From assembly GCF_029868745.1 (NCBI RefSeq), contig NZ_JARWOP010000279.1, positions 1 through 41,778 on the forward strand: a stretch of 41,778 nucleotides of DNA. The letters run 5' to 3'. Below are positions 1 to 8,204 of this stretch, in pieces. Each line of letters opens with the position of its first letter. The first letter of the stretch is position 1. Under the pieces are notes generated by a model that ran no database searches, was not told where the DNA came from, and worked only from the letters and a program-made list of their open reading frames with translations. The translations under genes and the position numbers were made by a program. The stretch comes from Nocardia wallacei. Lineage in GTDB: Bacteria; Actinomycetota; Actinomycetes; Mycobacteriales; Mycobacteriaceae.

Positions 1-2
1 TG

Positions 3-893
3 CCCGCCGACTACCGGGCCGATCTGGGCGCCGTGCCGGTCGAGGCGCTCGTGCACGTCGAGGTCGAATGGGCGGGTAAGGCGCCGGCGGCCAAGGCCGA
101 CGAGACGCGCTGGGTGGCGAGCCTGCCCTTCGGCGTCGACACGCCCGCCCTGGGCGCGATCGTCGGCAGCGGCGACCCCGCGGCCGAGGGCTTCGCCGCG
201 CTGATCGACGCGCATCAGTCGGCGTCGTCGCTGTTCCGCGGCATCCGGACGATGGTGGCGCATCACCCCGACCCCAGCGTGCGCTCGTTCTGTCCGGTGC
301 CGGGCGCGCTGACCACCAAGGCGTTCCTCGACGGTTTCGCGGTGCTGGCCGAGCGTGGGCTGTCGTTCGACGGCTGGGTGTACTCGCATCAATTGCCGGA
401 GGTGACCGCGCTGGCGCAGCGCTATCCCGAGGTGACCATCGTGCTCGACCATCTCGGCACGCCCGCCGGGATCTTCGGCCCGGTCGGCAAGCGCACCGGC
501 GTGAATCCCGGGGCGCGGCGCGAGCTGTTCGTCCGGTGGCGCGACGATATCGCCACGCTCGCCACCCATCCGAACGTGGTGGCCAAGGTGAGCGGGATGG
601 CCATGCCGATCCTCGGCCACCCCGTCCCGGCGCGCGGCAATCCGACCCCGGCGCCGGAACTGCTGGAGCGGGCCGCGCCGCTGCTGCACCACGCCTTGGA
701 TGTCTTCGGCGCGCAGCGCCTGATCTGGGGCTCCGATTTCCCGGTGGACAAGCCGATCACCAGCGTCGGCAACAGCGCCCGGGTGGTGGTCGACGTGCTC
801 GCCGACCACGGTGGCGGAGCGGCGGAACTCGACCAGATCTTCCGCGGCAATGCCCAGCGGGTGTACGGGATCGACGCCGAGCTACTGGCCTGA
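3..893 (+). CDS. Amidohydrolase family protein (5' end cut by window edge)
   Basis: The frame is open through the left edge, so the true start is outside the window; the internal GTG at 33 is not the natural start. The visible part is a TIM-barrel metal-dependent hydrolase of the amidohydrolase-2 family (2-pyrone-4,6-dicarboxylate lactonase-like). It has the segment VTIVLDHLGTPAG and the C-terminal signature RLIWGSDFPVD, whose Asp is a metal or catalytic ligand in the family. The N-terminal HxH metal motif is missing, as expected for truncation. Substrate cannot be assigned. The following gene encodes a Baeyer-Villiger-type oxygenase, and lactone or ester hydrolases often accompany such enzymes, so a shared catabolic route is possible but inferred. 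Confidence 0.85.
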   Translation, partial: PADYRADLGAVPVEALVHVEVEWAGKAPAAKADETRWVASLPFGVDTPALGAIVGSGDPAAEGFAALIDAHQSASSLFRGIRTMVAHHPDPSVRSFCPVPGALTTKAFLDGFAVLAERGLSFDGWVYSHQLPEVTALAQRYPEVTIVLDHLGTPAGIFGPVGKRTGVNPGARRELFVRWRDDIATLATHPNVVAKVSGMAMPILGHPVPARGNPTPAPELLERAAPLLHHALDVFGAQRLIWGSDFPVDKPITSVGNSARVVVDVLADHGGGAAELDQIFRGNAQRVYGIDAELLA

Positions 894-944
894 CCGAATC
901 CCATTGCCCACCAGGCTATTTCACCGTGTCACGCGACGACTTCA

Positions 945-972
945 CCACCACCGCCCTGCGGGCGCTGGGTGG
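945..972 (+). terminator. Possible terminator after the amidohydrolase
   Basis: CCACC (945-949) pairs with GGTGG (968-972) around an inner CGCCC-TGC-GGGCG hairpin (952-964). There is no U-tract, which is common in high-GC actinobacteria. The stem is interrupted, so this is a weak call. Confidence 0.3.
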
Positions 973-1050
973 CGGCTGAGCGCGGTGCTGGCGTCAGGGG
1001 TCCGTTCGTGGCCTAATGGTGGCGGGCGGCCAGTGGCGGCAGGAGGGTCC

Positions 1051-2574
1051 ATGAGCGAGCAGACGACGCGGTCCGCGGATTACGAGGTGATCATCGTCGG
1101 GGCCGGGTTCTCCGGGATCGGCGCGGCGATCAAGCTGCGCGAAGACGGGTTCGAGGATTTCCTGATCGTGGACGATGCCGACGGGGTGGGCGGCACCTGG
1201 CATTGGAATACGTATCCCGGTATCGCCGTGGATATTCCGTCGTTCAGCTACCAGTTCTCGTTCGAGCAGAGTCCGGAGTGGTCACGGGTGTACGCGCCCG
1301 GCCGCGAACTCGCGGCCTACGCCGAGCACTGCACCGACAAGTACGGGCTGCGGCCGCGAATCCGCTTCCGCACCACCATCTCCGACGCCGAGTTCGACAC
1401 GGACGGCGACCTCTGGCGATTGCGCACCACCGACGGCGACGAACTCACCGCGCGCTATGTCATCGCGGCCACCGGCGTGCTCACCCGGCCGAAACTGCCC
1501 GACATTCCCGGTGTGGAATCGTTCGCGGGCCGCACCATGCACACCTCCCGCTGGGACCATTCCGCGGACCTGCGCGGCAAGCGAGTCGCGATCATCGGCA
1601 CGGGGGCCTCCGCGATACAGGTCATCCCATCGATCGCGCCGGACGTCGAGCGGCTGGTGGTCTTCCAGCGCACGCCGATCTGGTGCCTGCCGCGGCCGGA
1701 CGCGACGCTGCCCCCGCCCGTGCGGTGGGCGCTGCGGCACCTGCCGGGCGGGCCAACGCTGGCGCGGCTGGCCAGCCAGGCGTTCGTCGAGCTGACCTTT
1801 CCCCTGTCGGCGCACTACTACTCCACCCTGCCGCTGGCGAAGCTCGGCGAACGCAGCGGGCGGGCGCATCTGCGCAAACAGGTGCGCGACCCGGCGATCC
1901 GGGACAAGCTCACCCCGCGCTACGCGCTCGGCTGCAAGCGGCCCGGATTCTCCAACGACTACCTCGCCACCTTCAACCGCGACAACGTGCTGCTGGAGAC
2001 CGACCCGATCGCCGAGATCACCCCGACCGGCGTGCGTACCCGCACCGGCGCCATCCACGAGGCCGACGTACTGATCCTGGCGACCGGCTTCAAGGTGATG
2101 GAGGCCGGGAACATGCCGACCTTCGCGCTGCGCGGCGTCGACGGGCTGGACCTCGAGAAATGGTGGGACGAGAACCGTCTGCAGGCCTACGAGGGCGTGA
2201 GCGTGCCCGGCTTCCCGAATTTCTTCTCCATCATCGGGCCCTACGGATACAACGGGTCGTCGTACTTCACACTCATCGAGATGCAGACCCACCACATCCT
2301 GCGGCTACTGCGGCACGCCCGCCGCAAGCGGGTCACGCGGGTGGAGGTGACCCGCGCGGCCAACGAGCGGTACTTCCGCGAGATGCTGGATCGCCGTGCC
2401 GGACAAGTGTTCTGGCAGGACAGCTGCACGGTGGCCAACAGCTATTACTTCGACAAGAACGGCGATGTGCCGCTGCGCCCGATGAGCACCGTCGAAGCCG
2501 CTTGGCGGGCAGCGCATTTCGACCTCGGCGACTATCGGTTCGAGTCGGGGGCCACGGACGCCCGGGCCAGCTGA
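1051..2574 (+). CDS. Flavin-containing monooxygenase, Baeyer-Villiger type
   Basis: Predicted 507-aa FAD- and NADPH-dependent oxygenase that inserts oxygen next to a ketone or oxidises a heteroatom. The ATG at 1051 follows AGGAGG (1041-1046), which fixes the start although the frame is open further upstream. Visible motifs are the FAD Rossmann GAGFSG (17-22), GGTW (47-50), the Baeyer-Villiger fingerprint FAGRTMHTSRWD (158-169, pattern FxGxxxHxxxWD) and a second nucleotide-binding GTGASA (183-188). Length is normal for type I enzymes. It lies 157 bp after the amidohydrolase on the same strand. Its 3' end overlaps the 3' end of the convergent metal-receptor gene by 43 bp. Substrate is unknown. 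Confidence 0.9.
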   Translation: MSEQTTRSADYEVIIVGAGFSGIGAAIKLREDGFEDFLIVDDADGVGGTWHWNTYPGIAVDIPSFSYQFSFEQSPEWSRVYAPGRELAAYAEHCTDKYGLRPRIRFRTTISDAEFDTDGDLWRLRTTDGDELTARYVIAATGVLTRPKLPDIPGVESFAGRTMHTSRWDHSADLRGKRVAIIGTGASAIQVIPSIAPDVERLVVFQRTPIWCLPRPDATLPPPVRWALRHLPGGPTLARLASQAFVELTFPLSAHYYSTLPLAKLGERSGRAHLRKQVRDPAIRDKLTPRYALGCKRPGFSNDYLATFNRDNVLLETDPIAEITPTGVRTRTGAIHEADVLILATGFKVMEAGNMPTFALRGVDGLDLEKWWDENRLQAYEGVSVPGFPNFFSIIGPYGYNGSSYFTLIEMQTHHILRLLRHARRKRVTRVEVTRAANERYFREMLDRRAGQVFWQDSCTVANSYYFDKNGDVPLRPMSTVEAAWRAAHFDLGDYRFESGATDARAS

Positions 2575-3326
2575 GCGGTGAGTTCGGCCCGCGCGGTGAC
2601 CAGTGACGGGCCGTACCAAGTGAGGCTGCGGCCGGACACCAGGGCCACCGGAATACCCGGAAACGCCTCGGGCCCATCGGTTTCGGTGAACACGTAGGGC
2701 TCGTCCGGCAGCACGGCCAGTTCGACGCCGGCGGTCAGCTCCGGCCCGGACACCGTGGGGTAGCGCTCGTCGCGGTCGGCGTGCACGAGCCGCAAGCCGA
2801 GACGGCGGGCCAGATCACCGGTGAAGGTGTCGCGTCCGACCACCATCCACGGATCACGCCACACCGGGATCACCGTGTCGCGCAACGGTTCCGGCGCGGG
2901 CGCGGCCCAGACCTCTTCCGCCGCACGCAGCCAGGCGGGCGAACGGATACCGAGGGCCAGTTCGAACAGCCTCGTCATGGCGGTGAACGCCGCCGGTACC
3001 GTCTCGATCCTGGTGACCCACACCGGAATTCCCGCCGCGCGCAGGCGGTCGACATCGAGGCGCCGGTTCTCCTCCTGGTTGCAGACCACCAGGTCCGGGT
3101 CCAGCTCGGCGATGCGCCGGACATTCGGGTTCTTCGTCCCGCGTACCCGCTCGACCGCGAGATCGCCGGGGTGCGTGCACCATTCCGTGGCCGCGATCAG
3201 CCGCTCCGGGCAGGTCGCCGCGATGGCCTCGGTGAGCGACGGCACCAAGGAGACGACCCGGCGTACCGGGCGGCGCACCGGCACCTCCGTATCGAGATCG
3301 TCGCGCGGGATGTCGGCTGTGGTCAT
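2532..3326 (-). CDS. Helical-backbone metal receptor / BtuF-like protein without signal peptide
   Basis: 264-aa protein related to cobalamin or metallophore substrate-binding proteins. The N-terminal part has VVSLVPSLTEAI and later LDPDLVVCNQEENR, both typical of the BtuF/TroA helical-backbone fold. There is no signal peptide or lipobox; the protein begins with a polar stretch. It is therefore probably cytosolic, unlike a classic ABC-transporter binding protein, and no permease or ATPase genes adjoin it. The ATG at 3326 is 5 bp after the SWIM gene stop, and an AGGGG about 9 bases upstream can serve as ribosome site. It is the last gene of the SNF2-SWIM operon. Its ligand and its link to the helicase are unknown. 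Confidence 0.8.
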   Translation of the reverse strand: MTTADIPRDDLDTEVPVRRPVRRVVSLVPSLTEAIAATCPERLIAATEWCTHPGDLAVERVRGTKNPNVRRIAELDPDLVVCNQEENRRLDVDRLRAAGIPVWVTRIETVPAAFTAMTRLFELALGIRSPAWLRAAEEVWAAPAPEPLRDTVIPVWRDPWMVVGRDTFTGDLARRLGLRLVHADRDERYPTVSGPELTAGVELAVLPDEPYVFTETDGPEAFPGIPVALVSGRSLTWYGPSLVTARAELTAQLARASVAPDSNR

Positions 3327-3331
3327 CGGTT

Positions 3332-4102
3332 CTATCCCCTGCCCAGCGCCCGGTAGCGGTCGCGCAGTTCCCGCAGGCCGGTCTCGGCGATGTGCTCGTC
3401 CTCGGCGGTCATCCGCAGCGCGCGGCGCAGCGGGACCGGGTCCAGGTCGTCGAGGGCGGGGCGGAACTCCGGCCGCGGGAGGCCGGGCAGCGCGATGTTC
3501 TCCCCGTACAGGTCGTCGGAGACCGTTGTGCCCGCGTCGTTCTGGACGCCGCTGATCAGCGTGTCCAGTTCGAGGCCGCGCAGCGTGAGCATGATCGACG
3601 GCTCGGCGTCGAGGCGTTCGGCGACGATGTAGCAGACCGCGGCCACGTGCTTGCACGGCCAGCCGGAATCGGGGCAGCTGCAGCCGAAGTCGAGTTCGGC
3701 GGCCGTGGTCGGCAGCAGTAGTGGTCCGAGTTCCTGCGGCAGGGCGCCCGAGGCCAGCTGGACGAGCATGCCGGGTGTATCGCGGACCAGGTCGATCAGT
3801 TCGTCCAGCCGCTCGTCGCGCAGTTGCCGCAGGGTCAGCACAGAGGTGAACGGGCGCGGCTGGCTGCCCTGCACCTCGGCCGTCACCGCGCCCGGCTCGA
3901 CGTGGTAGGTCACCACCTGCCCGGAGCGGGCGTAGGTGCGCCCGCGCGTCAGCCGTCCCGCGTCGGCGACCTGCTCGACCGCCTCGATGAACGACCGGCC
4001 CCACCAGGTGCGGGCGAACGACCCGCGCCGACTGCGGGGTTCGACCCCGCCGCGCACCGGGCGGCGCTTGCCGTACTGGCTGTAATCGGTGAACGGGCTC
4101 AT
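3332..4102 (-). CDS. SWIM zinc-finger protein
   Basis: 256-aa protein with a SWIM zinc finger: C141, C143, C150 and H152 form CxCx6CxH in the segment FGCSCPDSGWPCKH. SWIM fingers bind zinc and are thought to mediate DNA or protein contacts. The N-terminus (RTWWGRSFIEAVEQ) is the conserved start of actinobacterial SWIM proteins encoded next to SNF2 helicases. Its start is 13 bp after the helicase stop and its stop is 5 bp before the next gene, so co-transcription and a physical partnership with the helicase are likely. No catalytic domain is recognisable. The C-terminal 90 residues are Leu/Arg-rich and probably helical. Confidence 0.87.
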   Translation of the reverse strand: MSPFTDYSQYGKRRPVRGGVEPRSRRGSFARTWWGRSFIEAVEQVADAGRLTRGRTYARSGQVVTYHVEPGAVTAEVQGSQPRPFTSVLTLRQLRDERLDELIDLVRDTPGMLVQLASGALPQELGPLLLPTTAAELDFGCSCPDSGWPCKHVAAVCYIVAERLDAEPSIMLTLRGLELDTLISGVQNDAGTTVSDDLYGENIALPGLPRPEFRPALDDLDPVPLRRALRMTAEDEHIAETGLRELRDRYRALGRG

Positions 4103-4115
4103 GCCGCCGCCTCGC

Positions 4116-6938
4116 TCATTCGCCCACCGCCTCGGACCCGAGGGTGAACAGTCGCTGGATCTCGTCGTTGCTGAATTCGGTGATCCAGTTCTCGCCGGTG
4201 CCGACGGTCAGATCGGCCAATTCCTGTTTGCCGCTGATCATGTCGTCGATGCGCTCCTCGATGGTGTCGACGCAGACCAGCTTGCGCACCTGGACGTCGC
4301 GGCGCTGGCCGATCCGGAAGGCGCGGTCGGTGGCCTGGTTCTCCACCGCCGGATTCCACCAGCGGTCCAGGTGCACCACATGATTGGCGGCGGTGAGATT
4401 CAGCCCGGTGCCACCGGCCTTGAGCGACAGCAACATCAGCGGCGGGCCGACGACGCTCTGGAAATTCTCGACCATGCCGTCGCGCCGCTTCTTGGACACC
4501 CCGCCGTGCAGGAACGGGATCGGAGTGCCGAACCGCTCGGTCAGGTACGGCTCGACCAACTCGCCGAACTCGCGGAACTGGGTGAACAGCAACGCCTTCT
4601 CGCCGTCGGCGAGTACCGCCTCCAGGACGTCCTCCACCAGCGCCAGTTTGCCCGAGCGGTGCTGCCCGCGCCGCAGCACCGCGGAGCCGTCGCCGAGGAA
4701 ATGCGCGGGATGATTGCACACCTGCTTGAGCCGGGTCAGCGCGGCGAGCACCACGCCCTTGCGCTGAATGTCCTTGGACTGCTTCAGTTTCGCCATCATG
4801 TCGTCGACGACGGCCTGATACAGCGCGGCCTGCTCCACGGTGAGGTTGGCACGCACCGTCATCTCGATCTTGTCGGGCAGGTCGGAGATCACCGCGGGAT
4901 CGGTCTTGACCCGGCGCAGCACGAACGGCGCGGTGACCGTGCGCAGCCGGGTGATCGCGTTCTCGTCGTGCTCGCGTTCGATCGGCACGGCGAAGCGGGC
5001 GTGGAACTGCGAGGCCTTGCCCAGCAGGTTCGGCGCCGCGAAATCGAGGATCGAGCGCAGTTCCTCCAGCCGGTTCTCCACCGGGGTTCCGGTGAGCGCC
5101 AGGCGTTGTCGCGCCGGGATGTGGCGCGCGGCACGGGACTGGCGGGTATTGGCGTTCTTGATGTGCTGCGCCTCGTCCAGCACCACCCGCTCCCACGGCT
5201 GCCGTTTCAGCTCCTCGACATCGCGGGCCAGCAGCGCGTAGGTGGTGATCACCAGGTCCGAATCCGTCACGGCCGCATCGAATTTCGCACCGGATCGGCG
5301 ACCGGCGCCGTGATGCACCAGCACGCGCAGTTCGGGCGCGAAGCGCTCGGCCTCGCGCTGCCAGTTGCCGACCACCGACATCGGGCACACCAGCAGGGTC
5401 GGGCCCGGCGCGGAAGCTCTTGCGGCGGTTTCCCTTTCGTGCAGCAGCAGGGCGAGCACCTGCACCGTCTTGCCCAGGCCCATATCGTCGGCCAGGATGC
5501 CGCCGCAGCCGTACCGGTTCATCGTGGCCAGCCAGGACAGGCCGCGCAGCTGATACGGCCGCAGCTCCGCCTTCAGGCCCGCGGGCGGGTCGACCGGCTC
5601 GGCCGTGCGGGTCGACTCGAGCAGTCCGGCCGCCCAGCCGGTGGCGCGCACCTGCTCGATCGGCACGTCCTTCACCTCGGTCGTGGCGATCTGGGCGAGC
5701 AGGTCGGTGAGCGTGCCCGTCGTGTCGGAGGTGCGGCCGTCCAGGTAGGCCGCGGCGGCGGCCAGCGCCCGGTGGTCGGCCTGGACCCACTGCCCGCGCA
5801 GCCGCACCAGATCCGATTTGGACCGGACCAGCCGGGCCATCTCGGCCGGGGTCAGCACGATGTCGCCGAGCGCGAGTTCCCAGCGGTAGGAGACCAGCCC
5901 GCTCAGGCCGACCGCGGTCTCGGTGGCGGCCGGGCTCTGCACGGCCAGGCGCATGCTGGGGGCGACGATCCGCCAGGCACGCGGCAACAACAGTTGCACA
6001 CCGGCCGCGTGCAGCGCGTGCGCGCCGTGCGCCACCAGGTCCTGGACCACCGCGGTCGGGAGCAGGAAGTCCAGGCCGCCCGGGTCGCGCGGCAGTTCGC
6101 GCAGCATCGGGTACGCCTGGACCGCCGCGGCCACCTTCTCCGTCGTGAGCTTCAACTGGCCCGGGTCGCCCTGGATCGGAACCGGTTGCGGGGCTTCGCC
6201 TTCCGCGCGCAGACACACCTCGAGCCGCCAGAGCGCGTCGGTGTCTGCCGCGCCCGTCTCCGGCTCCTCCTCGGGCTCCAGCAGGCGCAGCACCAGTTCC
6301 GGCTCGCCGAGGGTGAGGCTGGTGCGCCACTCCTCCAGCGCCGCGGACACTCGGTGCGACCCGGTTTCCAGCGGCACGTCCTCGGTCAGGGCCGCAACCA
6401 GCGGGTGGGTGTGCCGCGCCGCGACCAGATGCGCGCGGGCGACCGGATCCGCCAGCTCGCTCACCATGTTCTCGAGCACGGCGGAGGGGCGGGCGCCGAC
6501 CCGCAGCGCGGGCGGCATCGCGGCGGCCAGCTCGGCCAGCCAGGCGCGCTGCCGCTGCCCGCCGACCAGCCGCCAGCGGACCCACCACGCGCCGTCGTCG
6601 CGACGGAGTTCGGGCACCACCCGCCCGGCCCGCACCCACCGATCGATGCCGTGCGCGACGTGCGCGAGGAACCGCAGATCGGCGGCGACCAGATGGTCAG
6701 GCAGCCGTTGGAGCAGCACCTCGGCGGCGGCAGACGGGGTCAACGCGTGCGCGCGCACCTCGGTGAGTTCCGGGCCCTCGGCGCCCGCGACCAGCACCTG
6801 TGCCCGATGTCGGAACCGCGCGCCCGTGAGCACCGCGCCCAGCGGATCGGGCAGGGCGGACTGCGCATCGGGTGCGCCGGATTCGGGATGGCGCCACAGC
6901 ACCAGCCCCGCTCCGGGAGTCCACAACCCGTGCAGCAT
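4116..6938 (-). CDS. SNF2-family DEAD/DEAH-box helicase
   Basis: About 940-aa ATPase of the bacterial SNF2/RapA class, which translocates on double-stranded DNA. The N-terminal ~440 residues form the bacterial SNF2-associated region. The core follows: Walker A DDMGLGKT (Lys near 489), Walker B DEAQHIKN (near 588), LTGTPVENR (motif III), and motif VI QATDRAFRIGQRRDV (near 870). I chose the ATG at 6938 because the product then begins MLHGLW; a TTG at 6950 would add four residues. It resembles the mycobacterial HelZ-type helicases. First gene of a three-gene operon with a SWIM protein and a BtuF-like protein. Whether it serves repair, transcription recycling or defence cannot be told from sequence. 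Confidence 0.9.
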   Translation of the reverse strand: MLHGLWTPGAGLVLWRHPESGAPDAQSALPDPLGAVLTGARFRHRAQVLVAGAEGPELTEVRAHALTPSAAAEVLLQRLPDHLVAADLRFLAHVAHGIDRWVRAGRVVPELRRDDGAWWVRWRLVGGQRQRAWLAELAAAMPPALRVGARPSAVLENMVSELADPVARAHLVAARHTHPLVAALTEDVPLETGSHRVSAALEEWRTSLTLGEPELVLRLLEPEEEPETGAADTDALWRLEVCLRAEGEAPQPVPIQGDPGQLKLTTEKVAAAVQAYPMLRELPRDPGGLDFLLPTAVVQDLVAHGAHALHAAGVQLLLPRAWRIVAPSMRLAVQSPAATETAVGLSGLVSYRWELALGDIVLTPAEMARLVRSKSDLVRLRGQWVQADHRALAAAAAYLDGRTSDTTGTLTDLLAQIATTEVKDVPIEQVRATGWAAGLLESTRTAEPVDPPAGLKAELRPYQLRGLSWLATMNRYGCGGILADDMGLGKTVQVLALLLHERETAARASAPGPTLLVCPMSVVGNWQREAERFAPELRVLVHHGAGRRSGAKFDAAVTDSDLVITTYALLARDVEELKRQPWERVVLDEAQHIKNANTRQSRAARHIPARQRLALTGTPVENRLEELRSILDFAAPNLLGKASQFHARFAVPIEREHDENAITRLRTVTAPFVLRRVKTDPAVISDLPDKIEMTVRANLTVEQAALYQAVVDDMMAKLKQSKDIQRKGVVLAALTRLKQVCNHPAHFLGDGSAVLRRGQHRSGKLALVEDVLEAVLADGEKALLFTQFREFGELVEPYLTERFGTPIPFLHGGVSKKRRDGMVENFQSVVGPPLMLLSLKAGGTGLNLTAANHVVHLDRWWNPAVENQATDRAFRIGQRRDVQVRKLVCVDTIEERIDDMISGKQELADLTVGTGENWITEFSNDEIQRLFTLGSEAVGE

Positions 6939-7125
6939 CCATCCATCCAATCAGCCGCCACCGACACGACTCGCGGCCGTCCCGCCGCACTGTGAGCAGA
7001 ACGGTGTTTCCGCCGACAGCTGTCAGGCTACGAATAAGCAGCGCTCCGTCGGCCCGGACGACGGAGGCTCGTAACCCATCGACCGGGACGAGGATCGCGC
7101 CACCCGGCGCGCAGTAGGAGGATAC

Positions 7126-7398
7126 GTGCGACCTGTCAAAGCCGGAATCGTCGCCGCGGCCCTGACCGCCGCCACCCTCGCGGCGGCCACCCAGCCCGCG
7201 GCCGCCGACGAGCCCGCGCCCAGCGGACCCGACGAGATCATCTCGATCGATATCAACCTGCTCGGCTGCTCCCTCGGCGCCGGCCTGGGCCTGGATCTGC
7301 TGCTCGCGCTCACGGCCGGGAACGGTTCGAGCGCCGTCGTGGGTTCCGGCCTGGCAACCCGGCTGCGCGCCGCCGGTTGCCTCCCGTGGAAGCCGTAA
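7126..7398 (+). CDS. Small secreted hypothetical protein
   Basis: 90-aa protein with a GTG start preceded by TAGGAGG (7114-7120). Residues 1-27 are a Sec signal peptide: basic MRPVK, an Ala-rich core, and an AxA-type cleavage site near PAAA-DE. The mature part of about 63 residues has two cysteines (C48 and C85) that could form a disulfide after export, and a Gly/Leu-rich middle. I do not recognise the family. Small two-cysteine exported proteins of this kind are common in Nocardia and mycobacteria. It is divergent from the SNF2 operon and lies 70 bp before a predicted secreted nuclease lipoprotein. Confidence 0.75.
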   Translation: MRPVKAGIVAAALTAATLAAATQPAAADEPAPSGPDEIISIDINLLGCSLGAGLGLDLLLALTAGNGSSAVVGSGLATRLRAAGCLPWKP

Positions 7399-7468
7399 CT
7401 CGGCATTCCGAGTGAAACAGCTTGCCCGGAACTGATTCCTGTCGGTGCCCGGGTGTAGACCTGACTTC

Positions 7469-8185
7469 GTGCGATGGGGAGGGCGCGGCGGGTGGGCGGC
7501 GGCAGCAGCCGTCGTAGTGGCGGCTGTCGGGGCGTTGGTCGCGGGCTGTTCGATTCTTCCCGGCGATCCGCCCGCCCCGGGCAGTCCTACGCGAACGCAG
7601 TTGGAGAGTCTGCTCGTGGCGGTGCGTGTCGTCGACAAGCGCGCCCGTCCCGGCGGATATCAGCGCGGCTGCCGCGCCGGGGAGGGGTGCGTCTTCGGCG
7701 CGGCCTGGTCCGACGACCACGACGGCCCCGGCGGACACGACGGCTGCGATTCCCGCAACAGCGTGCTCACCCGGCAACTGACCGCGGTGCGGCACCGTCC
7801 GGGCACCCGCGACTGCGTGGTGCTCGCCGGTGTCCTGCAAGATCCCTACACCGGCAAGCGCATCGACTTCGACAAGTCCCGCGCACGGGCGGTACAGATC
7901 GACCACGTCTATCCCCTGGCCGCCGCCTGGGACATGGGCGCGGCGAATTGGCCCCTCCCCCAACGCCTCCGGTTCGCCAACGACCTCGACTTCAATCTCC
8001 TCGCCGTAGACGGCCCCACCAACGAGGACAAGGGCGACCGCACTCCCGCCGACTGGCTCCCACCCGCCCACGCCTACCGCTGCTTCTACGCCGGTAAATA
8101 CCTCACCGCCGCAACCCGATACGACCTCCCGATCACCACCGCCGACCGAGACGCCCTACGCCGGGTGACCCGAGGCTGCCCCTGA
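7469..8185 (+). CDS. Secreted HNH-type (DUF1524/GmrSD C-terminal-like) nuclease lipoprotein
   Basis: 238-aa exported protein if the GTG at 7469 is used; an in-frame GTG at 7445 would add eight residues. The start at 7469 gives a clean lipoprotein signal: RWGGRGG n-region, Ala/Val core, lipobox LVAGC with C27 as lipidated cysteine. The body carries a DUF1524-like HNH nuclease core: IDHVYPLAAAW with D145-H146, then FANDLDFNLLAV (N171, N176), N185 and KGD (K188). Such proteins are a common exported nuclease type in actinomycetes. Several cysteines suggest disulfides. Likely anchored outside the membrane and acting on extracellular nucleic acid; nutrient salvage is inferred. Not a restriction system, since no other GmrSD part is present. 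Confidence 0.85.
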   Translation: MRWGGRGGWAAAAAVVVAAVGALVAGCSILPGDPPAPGSPTRTQLESLLVAVRVVDKRARPGGYQRGCRAGEGCVFGAAWSDDHDGPGGHDGCDSRNSVLTRQLTAVRHRPGTRDCVVLAGVLQDPYTGKRIDFDKSRARAVQIDHVYPLAAAWDMGAANWPLPQRLRFANDLDFNLLAVDGPTNEDKGDRTPADWLPPAHAYRCFYAGKYLTAATRYDLPITTADRDALRRVTRGCP

Positions 8186-8204
8186 AGACACCTCGGGCGG
8201 GATC

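Noticed and set aside
2532..6938. DISARM-like or other SNF2-based defence system
   Set aside because: No methylase, phospholipase-D or DUF1998 gene is nearby; the SNF2-SWIM pair is widespread and not tied to defence islands.
4089..6995. Very long open frame on the plus strand opposite the SNF2 helicase
   Set aside because: Its product is Arg/Gln/His/Gly-rich with no recognisable motif, while the minus strand carries a complete helicase. It is a by-product of GC-rich codon use.
7015..7024. GACAGCTGTC palindrome in the SNF2/secreted-protein spacer
   Set aside because: A single 10-bp palindrome in GC-rich DNA is expected by chance and has no second copy or promoter alignment.
7469..8185. GmrSD-type restriction enzyme
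   Set aside because: Only the HNH part is present, with a lipoprotein signal for export and no DUF262 domain, so intracellular restriction is unlikely.
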